This document shows, piece after piece, positions 51,673 through 61,569 of a stretch of DNA of 64,000 bases. The stretch is from Clostridium sp031626875 (GTDB lineage: Bacteria; Bacillota; Clostridia; Clostridiales; Clostridiaceae). The position numbers were made by a program, and so were the translations under genes. Within the stretch, counting starts at the first letter, position 1. The number at the start of each line of letters is the position of its first letter. The notes under the pieces are model-generated. The model saw only the letters and a list, made by a program, of their open reading frames with translations. It was not told the origin of the DNA and searched no databases. The stretch is from contig NZ_JANDMF010000026.1 of assembly GCF_031626875.1 (NCBI RefSeq), positions 1 through 64,000 on the forward strand, given 5' to 3'.

Positions 51673-52689
51673 ATGAGTATAAAAAAAGTTTTATATATAG
51701 GAACTCCAATGTATACCTATTATAAAAAGATTATTTCTGAGTTTAAAGCACAAGGTTATGAGGTCGATTTTTATAATGATAGACCAAGTGAAAATTCATT
51801 TATAAAAGGAATTATAAAAATAAAAAAAGATATGATTAATTTCTTAATTGAAAAATATTTTGAAGATATAATAAATGAAATTAAGGATAAAGAATATAAT
51901 TTGGTGTTTGTAGTTGACTGTAAAGTATTCACGGCTCAAATGATTAGATATATGAAGAGCATTCAGAAAAAAGCAAAGTTTGTATTGCATATGTGGGATT
52001 CTTTAGAACTTTATCCAAATAGTAAAGAAGTAATTAATGAATTTGATATGGCTTATTCCTTTGATTTAAAGGACTGTGAAGAAGTAGAAAGTCTTAAGTT
52101 TTTACCCCTATTCTATTGTAAAGAGTTTGAAAATATTGGACTGGCTAAGCAACATAATTGTATATATGATATTGCTAGTGTTTGTACAGCTCATCCAAAT
52201 AGGTATAAAACTATGAAGATACTATTTCCTAAATTAGAATCACAAGGAGTTAATGTATATTCATATATGTATTTGAATAAGTTGCAGTATTTATATAATA
52301 GAGCATTTATAACAGAATTTAAAGGGGCAAAAAGAGATGAATTTAAGTTTATGCCATTATCTGAAAAAGAAAATTTAGATATATTAAGAAATACAAATAC
52401 TGTATTTGATATGCCTCATAATAAACAAAGTGGTTTGACAATGAGAACAATTGAAACTCTTGGTGCTAAAAGAAAATTAATAACTACAAACACTGATATA
52501 AAAAAGTATGATTTCTATAATGAGAATAATATTTTAATTATAGAAAATGACAATTTAGATGGAATAACTGATTTTATCAAAAGAGAATATAGAGAGATTA
52601 AGGAGCCAATATATAGAAAATACAGTATAAGTAGTTATGTAAATACAATTATAGATGATGCAAATTATAAATATTTGAAAGTAATTTAA
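51673..52689 (+). CDS. Glycosyltransferase-like protein (CgeB/GT-B type)
   Basis: This 338-residue cytoplasmic protein has VLYIGTPMYTYYKKI at the N terminus, HMWDSLELYPNSKEV in the middle and a C-terminal part (SGLTMRTIETLGAKRKLITT, NTDIKKYDFY) like the nucleotide-sugar-binding half of CgeB/DUF3880-type GT-B proteins. It probably adds one sugar of the repeat unit. The family match is moderate and the sugar unknown. It lies 4 bases after the epimerase gene. Confidence 0.65.
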   Translation: MSIKKVLYIGTPMYTYYKKIISEFKAQGYEVDFYNDRPSENSFIKGIIKIKKDMINFLIEKYFEDIINEIKDKEYNLVFVVDCKVFTAQMIRYMKSIQKKAKFVLHMWDSLELYPNSKEVINEFDMAYSFDLKDCEEVESLKFLPLFYCKEFENIGLAKQHNCIYDIASVCTAHPNRYKTMKILFPKLESQGVNVYSYMYLNKLQYLYNRAFITEFKGAKRDEFKFMPLSEKENLDILRNTNTVFDMPHNKQSGLTMRTIETLGAKRKLITTNTDIKKYDFYNENNILIIENDNLDGITDFIKREYREIKEPIYRKYSISSYVNTIIDDANYKYLKVI

Positions 52690-52707
52690 TGCATAATAGG
52701 AGGTTTT

Positions 52708-53310
52708 ATGAAAAATAGATATTCATTTTCAGAATTTATCAAAACATTATATGCATTAATTATCACTAAAATATTTTATAAAAAAGCAAGATTAGTTAGA
52801 AGACCCATTTATATAAGAGGAAAATCTTATATGGACTTTAAAAAAGGATTTACCACAGGATATAATTGTAGATTTGACTTGTTTGGTGAAGAGGAAGATA
52901 AAGAAAAAAAGTTAATTATAGGTGAAAATTGTAAGATTGGTGATAACGTGCATATTGTAGCCAAAGAAAAAGTTATAATAGGTGATAATTGTTTAATGGC
53001 TTCAAAAGTTTTTATTAGTGACACAAGTCATGGAGAATATACTAATCTAGAAAACTACTCTTTACCAGATATTCCGCCAGATCAAAGAAGACTATATTCT
53101 AAACCAGTTACTATAGGAAATAATGTTTGGATTGGTGAAAATGTTTGTATTTTATTGGGGGTAACCATTGGTAATGGAGTTATTATTGGAGCTAATTCTG
53201 TAGTAAATAAAGATATTCCTAATAATTGCATTGTTGTTGGAATACCTGCAAAGGTCATAAAAAAGTATAATTATGCACATGAAAAATGGGAAATCCAAAC
53301 TAAATTATAG
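52708..53310 (+). CDS. Hexapeptide-repeat acyltransferase
   Basis: This 200-residue left-handed beta-helix acyltransferase has isoleucine-rich hexapeptides (IIGENCKIGDNVHIV, then VIIGDNCLMAS and VTIGNNVWIGENVCI) and a histidine in SDTSHGEYTNLE placed as the usual catalytic His. It probably O-acetylates the growing polysaccharide or a sugar precursor using acetyl-CoA. The start follows AGGAGG. Confidence 0.88.
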   Translation: MKNRYSFSEFIKTLYALIITKIFYKKARLVRRPIYIRGKSYMDFKKGFTTGYNCRFDLFGEEEDKEKKLIIGENCKIGDNVHIVAKEKVIIGDNCLMASKVFISDTSHGEYTNLENYSLPDIPPDQRRLYSKPVTIGNNVWIGENVCILLGVTIGNGVIIGANSVVNKDIPNNCIVVGIPAKVIKKYNYAHEKWEIQTKL

Positions 53311-53323
53311 GGAGATTTAAGAA

Positions 53324-54295
53324 ATGTTAATAAGTGTTATAGTACCGATATTCAATGTAGAAAACTATATTATAGAGTTGGTAAAATCACTAGAAAATCA
53401 AACTTTTACAGATTTTGAAGCCATATTTATTGATGATGGTTCTTTTGATAAATCAATTGAACAACTAGAAGAAACTCTAAAAAATACAAAAATGAATTAT
53501 AAGATTATTAGACAAACAAATAAGGGACTTTCTGCTGCACGAAATACAGGTATAAGGCAATCAAGTGGAGAATGGTTGGTTTGGCCTGATTCAGATGATA
53601 TACTTGATGAAAAGTATTTGGAAATATTATATTTTGCAGTAAAAGATAAAAATACACATATAGGATTTTGTAATTATAAAACTTTCTTAGATGGGGAGGC
53701 ATTCTCCAATATTAAGGAAATACAAAAGGTAACAAAATATGTTTATGAGACTTCTCTTCAAAGTATGAAAAGATATATTAATGAGTGGATTGGACCTTGG
53801 TGTTTTATAGTATCTAAAGAATATTTTTTAAAGCAAGATTTATTTTTTGATGAATCATGCAGATATTGCGAAGATTTAATATTTATTAGTAAAGCTATAG
53901 CAGGAGCAACCAATATTACAGTAATCGAAAATAGATTATATTATTATAGAATGAGAAGTTCTTCAATATTAAATAGTTCTAATATTGATAAAATATTGAG
54001 TGGCTATATTCAAATTAAAAAGTTGAATGAGTACTTTGTTGAGAACGATTCTCTGTCTGGAAAATATTTCTACAAGGTAGGTATATATAAATGGTTAATA
54101 TCAACTATGAAAAAATGTGCAGTAAGGTTTTCATATGATGACTTTAAAACATTATATAAGAGCATAGATTTTAAAGTGTATTATAGTAGGGCAAGACACT
54201 GTACAACAAAGAAATTGCGGATTGCTGGTATGATACTTAGATATTCACCTAGAATTTTTTTTCAAGTTGTAAAGAGAATGAATAAATTTATCTAG
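53324..54295 (+). CDS. Family 2 glycosyltransferase
   Basis: This 323-residue GT-A enzyme has the N-terminal SVIVPIFNVENYI, IDDGSFDKS (the first Asp pair), NKGLSAARNTGI and the metal site WPDSDD. The acceptor part holds ESCRYCEDLIF with the usual E-D pair. It transfers a sugar from a nucleotide donor to the lipid-linked repeat. Donor unknown. Confidence 0.9.
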   Translation: MLISVIVPIFNVENYIIELVKSLENQTFTDFEAIFIDDGSFDKSIEQLEETLKNTKMNYKIIRQTNKGLSAARNTGIRQSSGEWLVWPDSDDILDEKYLEILYFAVKDKNTHIGFCNYKTFLDGEAFSNIKEIQKVTKYVYETSLQSMKRYINEWIGPWCFIVSKEYFLKQDLFFDESCRYCEDLIFISKAIAGATNITVIENRLYYYRMRSSSILNSSNIDKILSGYIQIKKLNEYFVENDSLSGKYFYKVGIYKWLISTMKKCAVRFSYDDFKTLYKSIDFKVYYSRARHCTTKKLRIAGMILRYSPRIFFQVVKRMNKFI

Positions 54296-54343
54296 TTGAT
54301 AAGAAATAAATTTAATTGTAGCAAATATTAAGGAAAGGACTAA

Positions 54344-55759
54344 ATGATGAAAAAAAAGGGAAAATACACAGTCATTATATTTTTAATGTTAATAATAAGT
54401 TTGATGAGTAGCTTTTTTATAGCATTTGATAGATCTAAACCTGTGGAGTATGAATATTTATTTATTTTACCAATGCTATTTTCATTAATTTGTATTTCTA
54501 TGGTGCCAATACTTAACAGATATTCTTCGAATATATCTATTTGGATTATCTTTATATTATACTTTATTAGAAATGTTATTAATCCTTTCTTTATGTACTT
54601 GGGTAATTATAGTAGTTTATTCTTGTTAAGTTCTAGGGTAAATATAAATAAGGCTATTTTTTTAATGATATATGAAACCTTTATGGTCTTTCTAACAATA
54701 AATATTTATATTAATAGAAAAAAAATTCTCACAATTAAAAATAGATTTTACAGAAAAAGACAAACTAAGTTAAAGGTAATCGGACTTGCATTGGTAATGC
54801 TGACCATATTTTGCTTTTTATCATTTATGACAGTTCCTGCAATAAGCGGCACATACAATACTATATTTAATGCTGAAAGTGTTGTTTCAAATAATTATAT
54901 TAATGTAAATGCAAATGTTGCTTATGGTTCAATACAAAGAGTATTATTTACATTAACTTTATTTTTAATTCCAATTTTACAAATATTATTGCCATTAACT
55001 ATATATATATATATGAAAAAAAAGTATGGTGAAAATAGATGGTGTGTAGTGCTTGCAATGATTATTATGTTTTTAAATTTCTTATTTATTTCAGATAATA
55101 ATATAGATGTTTTTATCATAACAATTGTATTGTCATTAATGTTAATAAAATTATATCCTAAATATTCTAGATTTATTTGCACAGTTATCGGAAGCGTATT
55201 AGTGTTAGGCATAGTGGTATTAATAGTTGCAAAAACAAATACAAATATGTTAACATCTGATAACCCTTTTGAAGCTATTACTAAATTTTTGCAAGCATAT
55301 TTTCAAGGAGTAAATAATGTTGCTGGAGGATTTAGTATAGTTAATGATAGTAAGGTTAAATCATTATTTTTTGATTTTTTTGATATGATTCCATTTAGAA
55401 ATACTATTTTTAGCGGAATTAGTGGAGATAGGCTTGTAAAATTATATTGTATAAGTAATAATGTGAATTCACAAATTATTCCTAGCATAAGTCAGTCATA
55501 CTACTACTTAAGTTTTATATTAGCTCCAATACTACCTATGATTATTGTGACTTTTTCCATAAGAGCGTTTAACAAGTCTAGTTTGACGAAGAATGTTTAT
55601 AGAAGTTCTTATTATTTGAGCAATAGTATATATTTGACTTTTGCCACTGCAGTAAATAATTTCACAATTTATGGAACTACCTATTTAAATCTTATTTTGC
55701 CACTATTTATATTATCAACTTTAGCTGGTAGTGAAGTAGAAATTCAAAACACAGTTTAA
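54344..55759 (+). CDS. Wzy-type oligosaccharide repeat-unit polymerase
   Basis: This 471-residue integral membrane protein has about 12 hydrophobic segments and a large outer loop (about residues 310-370, containing QGVNNVAGGFS and FSGISGDRLVKLY). This topology and its place among glycosyltransferases and a flippase fit the O-antigen polymerase group, which has little sequence conservation. It would join repeat units on the outer face of the membrane. Confidence 0.78.
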   Translation: MMKKKGKYTVIIFLMLIISLMSSFFIAFDRSKPVEYEYLFILPMLFSLICISMVPILNRYSSNISIWIIFILYFIRNVINPFFMYLGNYSSLFLLSSRVNINKAIFLMIYETFMVFLTINIYINRKKILTIKNRFYRKRQTKLKVIGLALVMLTIFCFLSFMTVPAISGTYNTIFNAESVVSNNYINVNANVAYGSIQRVLFTLTLFLIPILQILLPLTIYIYMKKKYGENRWCVVLAMIIMFLNFLFISDNNIDVFIITIVLSLMLIKLYPKYSRFICTVIGSVLVLGIVVLIVAKTNTNMLTSDNPFEAITKFLQAYFQGVNNVAGGFSIVNDSKVKSLFFDFFDMIPFRNTIFSGISGDRLVKLYCISNNVNSQIIPSISQSYYYLSFILAPILPMIIVTFSIRAFNKSSLTKNVYRSSYYLSNSIYLTFATAVNNFTIYGTTYLNLILPLFILSTLAGSEVEIQNTV

Positions 55760-55792
55760 AGAAAAAATTAATTTTGGAGGTAGCATTTTTAA

Positions 55793-56608
55793 ATGAAATT
55801 AAAGAAAATTATTAAATCAAATAAGTTTTTATATTACATTGCAAGACAAATAAGAAAAATCCAATACTATCTTATACCAATGGGAAAGTTTAGGTATAAG
55901 AGATTTCTTAGAAGTAATGGAATATTAAAAAATAAATATATTGAAAAAATAAAAGATTATAAAGATAAACATAAAGGGCAAAGATGCTTTATTATAGCAA
56001 CAGGGCCTAGTCTTACTGTTGAAGATTTAGAAAAATTGAAAAATGAAATTACTTTTGGAATGAATTCTATTTCAAAGATTGGAGAGAAAACAGATTGGAG
56101 ACCGACATATTATGGAATTCAGGATGAGTTTGTTTATGAAAAACTGAAAGATAGCATTTTAAAAATTGATAAAAATATTACTATTTTTACATCTGATGTT
56201 TTAGCAAAGAAAAAAAAGTTGTTATCAAATAATATTGTTCAAATACCACTTTACTGTATGGATCATTTAATTAATCCAAATTCGTCTAAATTCAAATTTA
56301 GTAATAACTGTCATGATATTGTGTATGATGGTTATTCAATAACATATACTTTGATGCAGTTAGCAGTATATATGGGTTTTAATAAAATATATCTTTTAGG
56401 TGCAGACTGTAGCTATGCAAAAAATGGACCTCAACATTTTATTGAAACTGGTGTAAATGATCTAGGCATTGATTTTATTACAGAACGATTATTTAATTCT
56501 TATCAAGTTGCAAAAAAATCTGTAGAAGAAAATGGAGTGAAAATTTATAATGCTACTCGTGGTGGGTGCTTAGAAATATTTCCACGTGTAAGCATGGATG
56601 AAATATAA
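55793..56608 (+). CDS. DUF115-like protein, possible glycosyltransferase
   Basis: This 271-residue protein has the motif GQRCFIIATGPSLTVEDLEKL near residue 62, followed by TFGMNSISKI, and IYLLGADCSYAKNGPQHFIE near 205. This pattern belongs to the DUF115/MptE-like group, which includes the Maf nonulosonate transferases and unassigned capsule enzymes. A related domain forms the C-terminal half of the aldolase protein at 61566. It may transfer an acidic (ulosonic) sugar, by analogy only. Confidence 0.65.
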   Translation: MKLKKIIKSNKFLYYIARQIRKIQYYLIPMGKFRYKRFLRSNGILKNKYIEKIKDYKDKHKGQRCFIIATGPSLTVEDLEKLKNEITFGMNSISKIGEKTDWRPTYYGIQDEFVYEKLKDSILKIDKNITIFTSDVLAKKKKLLSNNIVQIPLYCMDHLINPNSSKFKFSNNCHDIVYDGYSITYTLMQLAVYMGFNKIYLLGADCSYAKNGPQHFIETGVNDLGIDFITERLFNSYQVAKKSVEENGVKIYNATRGGCLEIFPRVSMDEI

Positions 56609-56649
56609 TTCAAACATTTTCATTCTATTTGAGGGAGGAAATATAGACT

Positions 56650-57771
56650 ATGGATAAAATAAAATATCTACATGTTATGACACAACCTTCAGTTTTTTTT
56701 AATGGTAATATCATTGAATTATTGAATTCTGAGATAGGAGTTTTCAATCCTGAAGAGCATTTGTTTTTGGTATGCTTTGATGATATATACGAAAAGTACA
56801 AGCATTATGGCAATTTGATTCTTGTGAAGAAGTTAATGAGTAAGAATTATGATAAATTTATTTATTATAGTAAAAAAGCTGAGTATATTTTTTTACATCA
56901 AAACTGGTTTTATGATTTCAAAAGATTTATTTGTACACCAACTAAAATTAAAAAGAAATATATATGGTGTGTTTGGGGGCATGACCTATATATTGATTAT
57001 AAAATATGTAATGGAATAAAAGGATTTTTAGCCCAAAGTGCTAGAAAAGTTGGAGACTTTTTAATTAACTATGAGATAAAACATTATCATGGTGTTGGAA
57101 TTGGGTTTAAGTATGATGCTTTGGAAATAAAAAAAAGATTTAAAAATAAAACTAACATTTTAATGTGTCCTTATCCAAATGGTATGAGATTAGATGAAAT
57201 AGATTCGATTATTAGAGAAGCAAATGTTTATAAGGAAGATAAGAATAAGCCTGTAAAAATTATGGTTGCACATTCAGCTCATGAATACCTACACCATAAG
57301 GAAATGTTGGATAAGTTATCTGCATACAAAGATAGGAACATAATTGTATCACTGCCATTAGTATATGGGAACAATTCATATGCAAATTACATTGAAGAAT
57401 TTGCTAAATCTCTATTTGGTGATAAAGTAGAAATACTTAGAAAAAGGATGGATATTTATGAGTATATTAAATATTTAAAGTCTGTTGATATAGCTATATT
57501 AGATCAAGTTCAGCAAAGTGGATTAGGAAATTTGTACTATCTATTGTATTTAGGTAAAAAGGTATATTTGAATAAGGGTGGTTTTCTAAAATTAGCTTTT
57601 CAATTAGAAGGCAGTTACTTTGATACAACAGATTTAATAGGTATTGAACCATATGAACAATTTATTAAAAGCAACAATACCATGGAAAGTGCAAAATTAT
57701 ATGCAAAGTATATTTTGAATGAAAAAAATTTAATTGATATGTGGAAATCAACTCTTGACTGCTTAAAATAG
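56650..57771 (+). CDS. WecF-like 4-acetamido-fucosyltransferase (GT56 type)
   Basis: This 373-residue GT-B enzyme resembles WecF/RffT: YIWCVWGHDLYIDYK in the N-terminal half, MVAHSAHEYLHHKEMLDKL as the start of the donor domain, and IAILDQVQQSGLGNLYYLLY near the C terminus. WecF adds Fuc4NAc to lipid-linked HexNAc in enterobacterial common antigen. Here the DegT aminotransferase, a 4,6-dehydratase and an acyltransferase could provide a 4-acetamido-sugar donor. The exact sugar is inferred. Confidence 0.78.
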   Translation: MDKIKYLHVMTQPSVFFNGNIIELLNSEIGVFNPEEHLFLVCFDDIYEKYKHYGNLILVKKLMSKNYDKFIYYSKKAEYIFLHQNWFYDFKRFICTPTKIKKKYIWCVWGHDLYIDYKICNGIKGFLAQSARKVGDFLINYEIKHYHGVGIGFKYDALEIKKRFKNKTNILMCPYPNGMRLDEIDSIIREANVYKEDKNKPVKIMVAHSAHEYLHHKEMLDKLSAYKDRNIIVSLPLVYGNNSYANYIEEFAKSLFGDKVEILRKRMDIYEYIKYLKSVDIAILDQVQQSGLGNLYYLLYLGKKVYLNKGGFLKLAFQLEGSYFDTTDLIGIEPYEQFIKSNNTMESAKLYAKYILNEKNLIDMWKSTLDCLK

Positions 57772-57807
57772 AAAATCAAATTATAAAAATAAGTGGAGGA
57801 ACTAAAA

Positions 57808-58371
57808 TTGGATAGTTTCTATAGTTCAGAGGAATTAAAAGAATTAGGTTTAAAAAAATTTGGAGAGAATGTATTGATAAGTCGTAAAGCAAGTGTTTAT
57901 AGTGCAGAAAATATCACCATAGGAAATAATGTTAGAATAGATGATTTTTGTATTCTAAGTGGGAAAATTATGTTAAGTAACTACATTCATATAGCTGCTT
58001 ACACTGCTTTATATGGGGGAGATAAGGGTATTATAATTGGAGAATTTGCAAATCTCTCATCAAGAATATCAATATATTCTATAAGTGATGATTACTCAGG
58101 GGAAACAATGACAAATCCAATGATTCCGGATAGATTTAAAAATATTCAAAGTGAAAAAGTAATAATTGAAAAAAGTGTTATCGTTGGAAGTGGATGTGTT
58201 ATTTTGCCAGGTGTTGTACTAAAAGAAGGCAGTGCATTTGGTGCGATGTCATTAATTAATAGAAGTTCAGATTCATGGAGCATTAATGTTGGAATTCCAT
58301 TTAAGAAAGTAAGAAATAGAAGTAAAAAATTATTGAGTTTAGAAGAGGAATTTAAAAAGGAGTGTTTATAA
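57808..58371 (+). CDS. Hexapeptide-repeat acetyltransferase
   Basis: This left-handed beta-helix protein of about 187 residues has NVLISRKASVYSAENITIGN, VRIDDFCILSG, HIAAYTALYGGDKGI and VIVGSGCVILPG. It resembles the WbbJ/NeuD-type sugar acetyltransferases. Beside the DegT aminotransferase it may N-acetylate a 4-amino-sugar nucleotide. TTG 57808 is chosen because GGAGGA (57795-57800) lies after the upstream in-frame GTG 57793. Confidence 0.82.
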   Translation: MDSFYSSEELKELGLKKFGENVLISRKASVYSAENITIGNNVRIDDFCILSGKIMLSNYIHIAAYTALYGGDKGIIIGEFANLSSRISIYSISDDYSGETMTNPMIPDRFKNIQSEKVIIEKSVIVGSGCVILPGVVLKEGSAFGAMSLINRSSDSWSINVGIPFKKVRNRSKKLLSLEEEFKKECL

Positions 58372-58375
58372 GTTT

Positions 58376-59479
58376 ATGAAAAATACAATACAAGTAACTC
58401 GCTCTTCAATGCCTTCTTTAGATGAATATATTGAAGAAATAAGGGATTTATGGGAAAGTCATTGGCTCACTAATATGGGGATAAAACATAAAAAGTTAGA
58501 AGTATATTTAAAAGAATATTTGAATACCCCTAACATTACACTTTTTACCAATGGTCATCTTGCACTTGAGTGTGCAATAAAGGTTTTAAATCTTACTGGG
58601 GAAGTAATAACAACACCTTTTACATTTGCATCTACAACCCATGCAATTGTAAGAAATGGCTTAGAACCAGTATTTTGCGATATTAATACTGATGATTATA
58701 CCATAGATGTGAGTAAGTTAGAAAGTTTAATAACAGATAAAACTTCCGCAATTATTCCTGTACATGTTTATGGTAATATATGTAATGTTAAAGAAATTGA
58801 AAAAATAGCAAAAAAGTATAATTTGAAAGTTATTTATGATGCAGCTCATGCTTTTGGAGTAACAGTTAATGGAGAAAGTGTTGCAAATTTTGGGGATGCT
58901 TCAATGTTTAGTTTCCATGCAACAAAAGTTTTTAACACAATTGAAGGTGGAGCTATAACTTATAAAAATGATGAGTTAGCTAAAGTGTTGTATGATATAA
59001 AGAATTTTGGTATTACAGGGCCAGAATCAGTTGAATATATTGGTGGGAATGCTAAGATGAATGAGTTTCAAGCTACTATGGGCATTTGCAATCTTCGACA
59101 TGTTAATAAAGAAATAGAAAAAAGAAAAACTGTTGTAGAGAGATATGTTGAGAGATTAAATGGTATAAATGGATTAAAGTTATGTAAACCACAAAATGGA
59201 GTTAAGAGTAATTATGCATACTTACCAGTAGTATTTGATGGATATAAAATGAACCGTGATGAAATTTTTGAAGCATTAAAGCAAGAAAACATTAATGCTC
59301 GTAAATATTTCTATCCTTTAACAAATAGCTTTAAATGCTATAAAGGTAGATTTAATCCTGATGAAACTCCAGTGGCAAAATATTTATCTGATAGAATTAT
59401 AACACTTCCACTATATGCTGATTTATTAATTGAAGATGTTGATAGAATTTGCAATATTATTTTGGGAATAGATGAATAA
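58376..59479 (+). CDS. DegT/DnrJ/EryC1/StrS sugar aminotransferase
   Basis: This 367-residue PLP-dependent aminotransferase acts on keto-sugar nucleotides. FTNGHLALECAIKVL binds the cofactor phosphate, ITTPFTFASTTHAI is conserved, IYDAAHAFGV has the Asp, and the Schiff-base Lys lies in SFHATKVFNTIEGGAI (about residue 183). It probably makes a 4-amino-4,6-dideoxy sugar (WecE-like) for the WecF-like transferase. Its stop overlaps the flippase start by one base. Confidence 0.9.
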   Translation: MKNTIQVTRSSMPSLDEYIEEIRDLWESHWLTNMGIKHKKLEVYLKEYLNTPNITLFTNGHLALECAIKVLNLTGEVITTPFTFASTTHAIVRNGLEPVFCDINTDDYTIDVSKLESLITDKTSAIIPVHVYGNICNVKEIEKIAKKYNLKVIYDAAHAFGVTVNGESVANFGDASMFSFHATKVFNTIEGGAITYKNDELAKVLYDIKNFGITGPESVEYIGGNAKMNEFQATMGICNLRHVNKEIEKRKTVVERYVERLNGINGLKLCKPQNGVKSNYAYLPVVFDGYKMNRDEIFEALKQENINARKYFYPLTNSFKCYKGRFNPDETPVAKYLSDRIITLPLYADLLIEDVDRICNIILGIDE

Positions 59480-60876
59480 TGAAGATACTATTTCCAAAAA
59501 ACAAGAATATAAAAGCAAGTAGCTTTTATTTGTTTGGCAATTTATTTAATAAAGCAATTGCATTTTTAACTATACCAATATTCACACGTTTATTAACCAC
59601 AAGTGAGTATGGTATAGTGAGCACATATATTTCATATGTAACAATAGTAGGGACTTTTGTAACTCTTTCACTAGGGAGTTCAATACGAACTGCATTTGTT
59701 GATTTTAAATCGGATTTGAATTCTTATATATCTTCTATTATGTTTCTTTCTATTTTGAATTTTTGCATAACCTCTATAGTAGTTATAGTAATTAAGTATT
59801 TTTTCGCACCACAAGTTGATGTTATGCTGACAGTGTTTTGTCTCATTCAAGCCTTTATGTCATGTGTAATTGACTCTATTTCGATTAAGTATATGATGGA
59901 ATTTAAGTATCTAAAAAGAACATTTTTATTAGCTGTTCCTAATATGCTAGTTGTAATTTTTTCAATAATTTTTATTTTATTTATGGATAGTAATAAACAA
60001 AATGGGCGAATATATGCTTATGTTTTGGTATACTCCATATTTGGAATTTATTATATAGCAAGTATATTTATTAATGGTAATAAATTTGTTTTTGTGAATT
60101 ATTGGAAATATGCATTAGGATTCTCTTTACCATTAATTTTTCATGGTGTATCAGTAGTAATATTAGCTCAATTTGATAGAGCTATGATTACAGCCATGAA
60201 GGATGCTTCAGAAACAGGAGTTTATAGTGTAGTTTATAATTTTAGTATGATACCATTAGCAATAACTACAGCGCTGGAAAGTGTTTGGATCCCTTGGTTT
60301 ACTGATAAAATGAAATCAAATGACAAAAAATCTATAAATAAAAATGCTAAAACATATATAGAACTTGTTACAATTATGGTAATTTGTATAATGTTAATAG
60401 CTCCTGAAGTTTTAACAATAATGGCACCAAAAGAATATTGGAGTGGAAAAATTTTAATTCCACCAATTGTATTGGCATCATATTTTATGTTCCTATATTC
60501 TATTTCAGTTGATTTAGAATATTATTATAAGTCAACAAAAATTATTGCTATTAATACATTAATAGCAGCCACAATCAATATTATATTAAATTATATATTT
60601 ATCCCATACTATGGAGCTTTAGCAGCTGCTTTTGCAACTGTTATTGCCTATGCTGTTTCTTATGTTATCCATTATCTTGCAGCTCGCAGATTAGATAATC
60701 AGTTATTTCCTTTTATAACATATATAAAATCTATCTCTATAATGGGGGGAACAGTATTAATTTCATATATCAGTATGGATAATTGGATTGTTAGATGGAT
60801 AATAGCTATATTGGGATTCACTTTATATGTATTAATAGCTTATAGAAAGCATAAATTTTCGATTTTATTAAAATAA
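59479..60876 (+). CDS. Wzx-type polysaccharide flippase
   Basis: This 465-residue MOP-superfamily exporter has about 12-14 transmembrane helices. The N-terminal SSFYLFGNLFNKAIAFLTIP and FTRLLTTSEYGIVSTYISY are the classic Wzx/PST start. It flips the lipid-linked repeat across the membrane for the Wzy-like polymerase. It is coupled to the aminotransferase gene by TAATG. Confidence 0.92.
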   Translation: MKILFPKNKNIKASSFYLFGNLFNKAIAFLTIPIFTRLLTTSEYGIVSTYISYVTIVGTFVTLSLGSSIRTAFVDFKSDLNSYISSIMFLSILNFCITSIVVIVIKYFFAPQVDVMLTVFCLIQAFMSCVIDSISIKYMMEFKYLKRTFLLAVPNMLVVIFSIIFILFMDSNKQNGRIYAYVLVYSIFGIYYIASIFINGNKFVFVNYWKYALGFSLPLIFHGVSVVILAQFDRAMITAMKDASETGVYSVVYNFSMIPLAITTALESVWIPWFTDKMKSNDKKSINKNAKTYIELVTIMVICIMLIAPEVLTIMAPKEYWSGKILIPPIVLASYFMFLYSISVDLEYYYKSTKIIAINTLIAATINIILNYIFIPYYGALAAAFATVIAYAVSYVIHYLAARRLDNQLFPFITYIKSISIMGGTVLISYISMDNWIVRWIIAILGFTLYVLIAYRKHKFSILLK

Positions 60877-60897
60877 ATTGTAGAGGTGATAATAACA

Positions 60898-61569
60898 ATG
60901 AGAACAGTTGCTGTTGTTCCAATGAAATTAAATAATGAACGTCTTCCTCAAAAGAATACAAAGAGGTTTGATAATGGAAAACCGTTATGTTATTACATTC
61001 TTAATACATTATTGAAGGTAGAAGGGATAGATCAAATATATGTCTATTGTAGTAATCCTAAAATAAAAGATTATATACCTAGTGGAATAAAATATTTAAA
61101 AAGAAAAGAAAGTCTTGATACATCTCAAACTCCAATTAATGAAGTTTTAAAATGTTTTGCTGAAGATGTACATGCAGATATATACTTAATGACACATGCA
61201 ACAGCTCCTTTTGTAACTGCTGAAAGTATGCAGGAGTCTTTAGAGGCAGTTAAAAGTGAAAATTATGATTCTGCACTTGCAGTTCAAAAAGTACAAGAAT
61301 TTTTATGGAAAGATGGAAAACCATTTAATTATGATTTAAGTAACATCCCAAGAACACAGGATTTACCTGTAATATATAGTGAAACAAGCGGGTTTTACAT
61401 ATATAGAAAGGAAATCATTTTAAAGCACAATAGAAGAATAGGTTTTAAGTCATATTTGAAAGAGGTTTCAAAAATTGAAAGTATTGACATTGATGAATAT
61501 GATGATTTTGAAATTGCAAATTCAATATTTAATATGGTAATTCTAAAAAATAAGAGAGGTAATATATGA
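60898..61569 (+). CDS. NeuA-like acylneuraminate cytidylyltransferase family protein
   Basis: This is a nucleotidyltransferase of about 223 residues: VAVVPMKLNNERLPQKNTK (CTP-binding loop with K-x-x-S/N-x-R-x-P), IYLMTHATAPFVTAESM, and the C-terminal IDIDEYDDFEIANS holding the metal-binding Asp residues. The family activates sialic, legionaminic, pseudaminic, KDO or KDN-type acids as CMP sugars. No NeuB-type synthase is in the window; instead an HMGL-type aldolase follows with a 4-base overlap. ATG 60898 is favoured; GTG 60886 falls inside the GAGGTGAT site. Confidence 0.85.
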   Translation: MRTVAVVPMKLNNERLPQKNTKRFDNGKPLCYYILNTLLKVEGIDQIYVYCSNPKIKDYIPSGIKYLKRKESLDTSQTPINEVLKCFAEDVHADIYLMTHATAPFVTAESMQESLEAVKSENYDSALAVQKVQEFLWKDGKPFNYDLSNIPRTQDLPVIYSETSGFYIYRKEIILKHNRRIGFKSYLKEVSKIESIDIDEYDDFEIANSIFNMVILKNKRGNI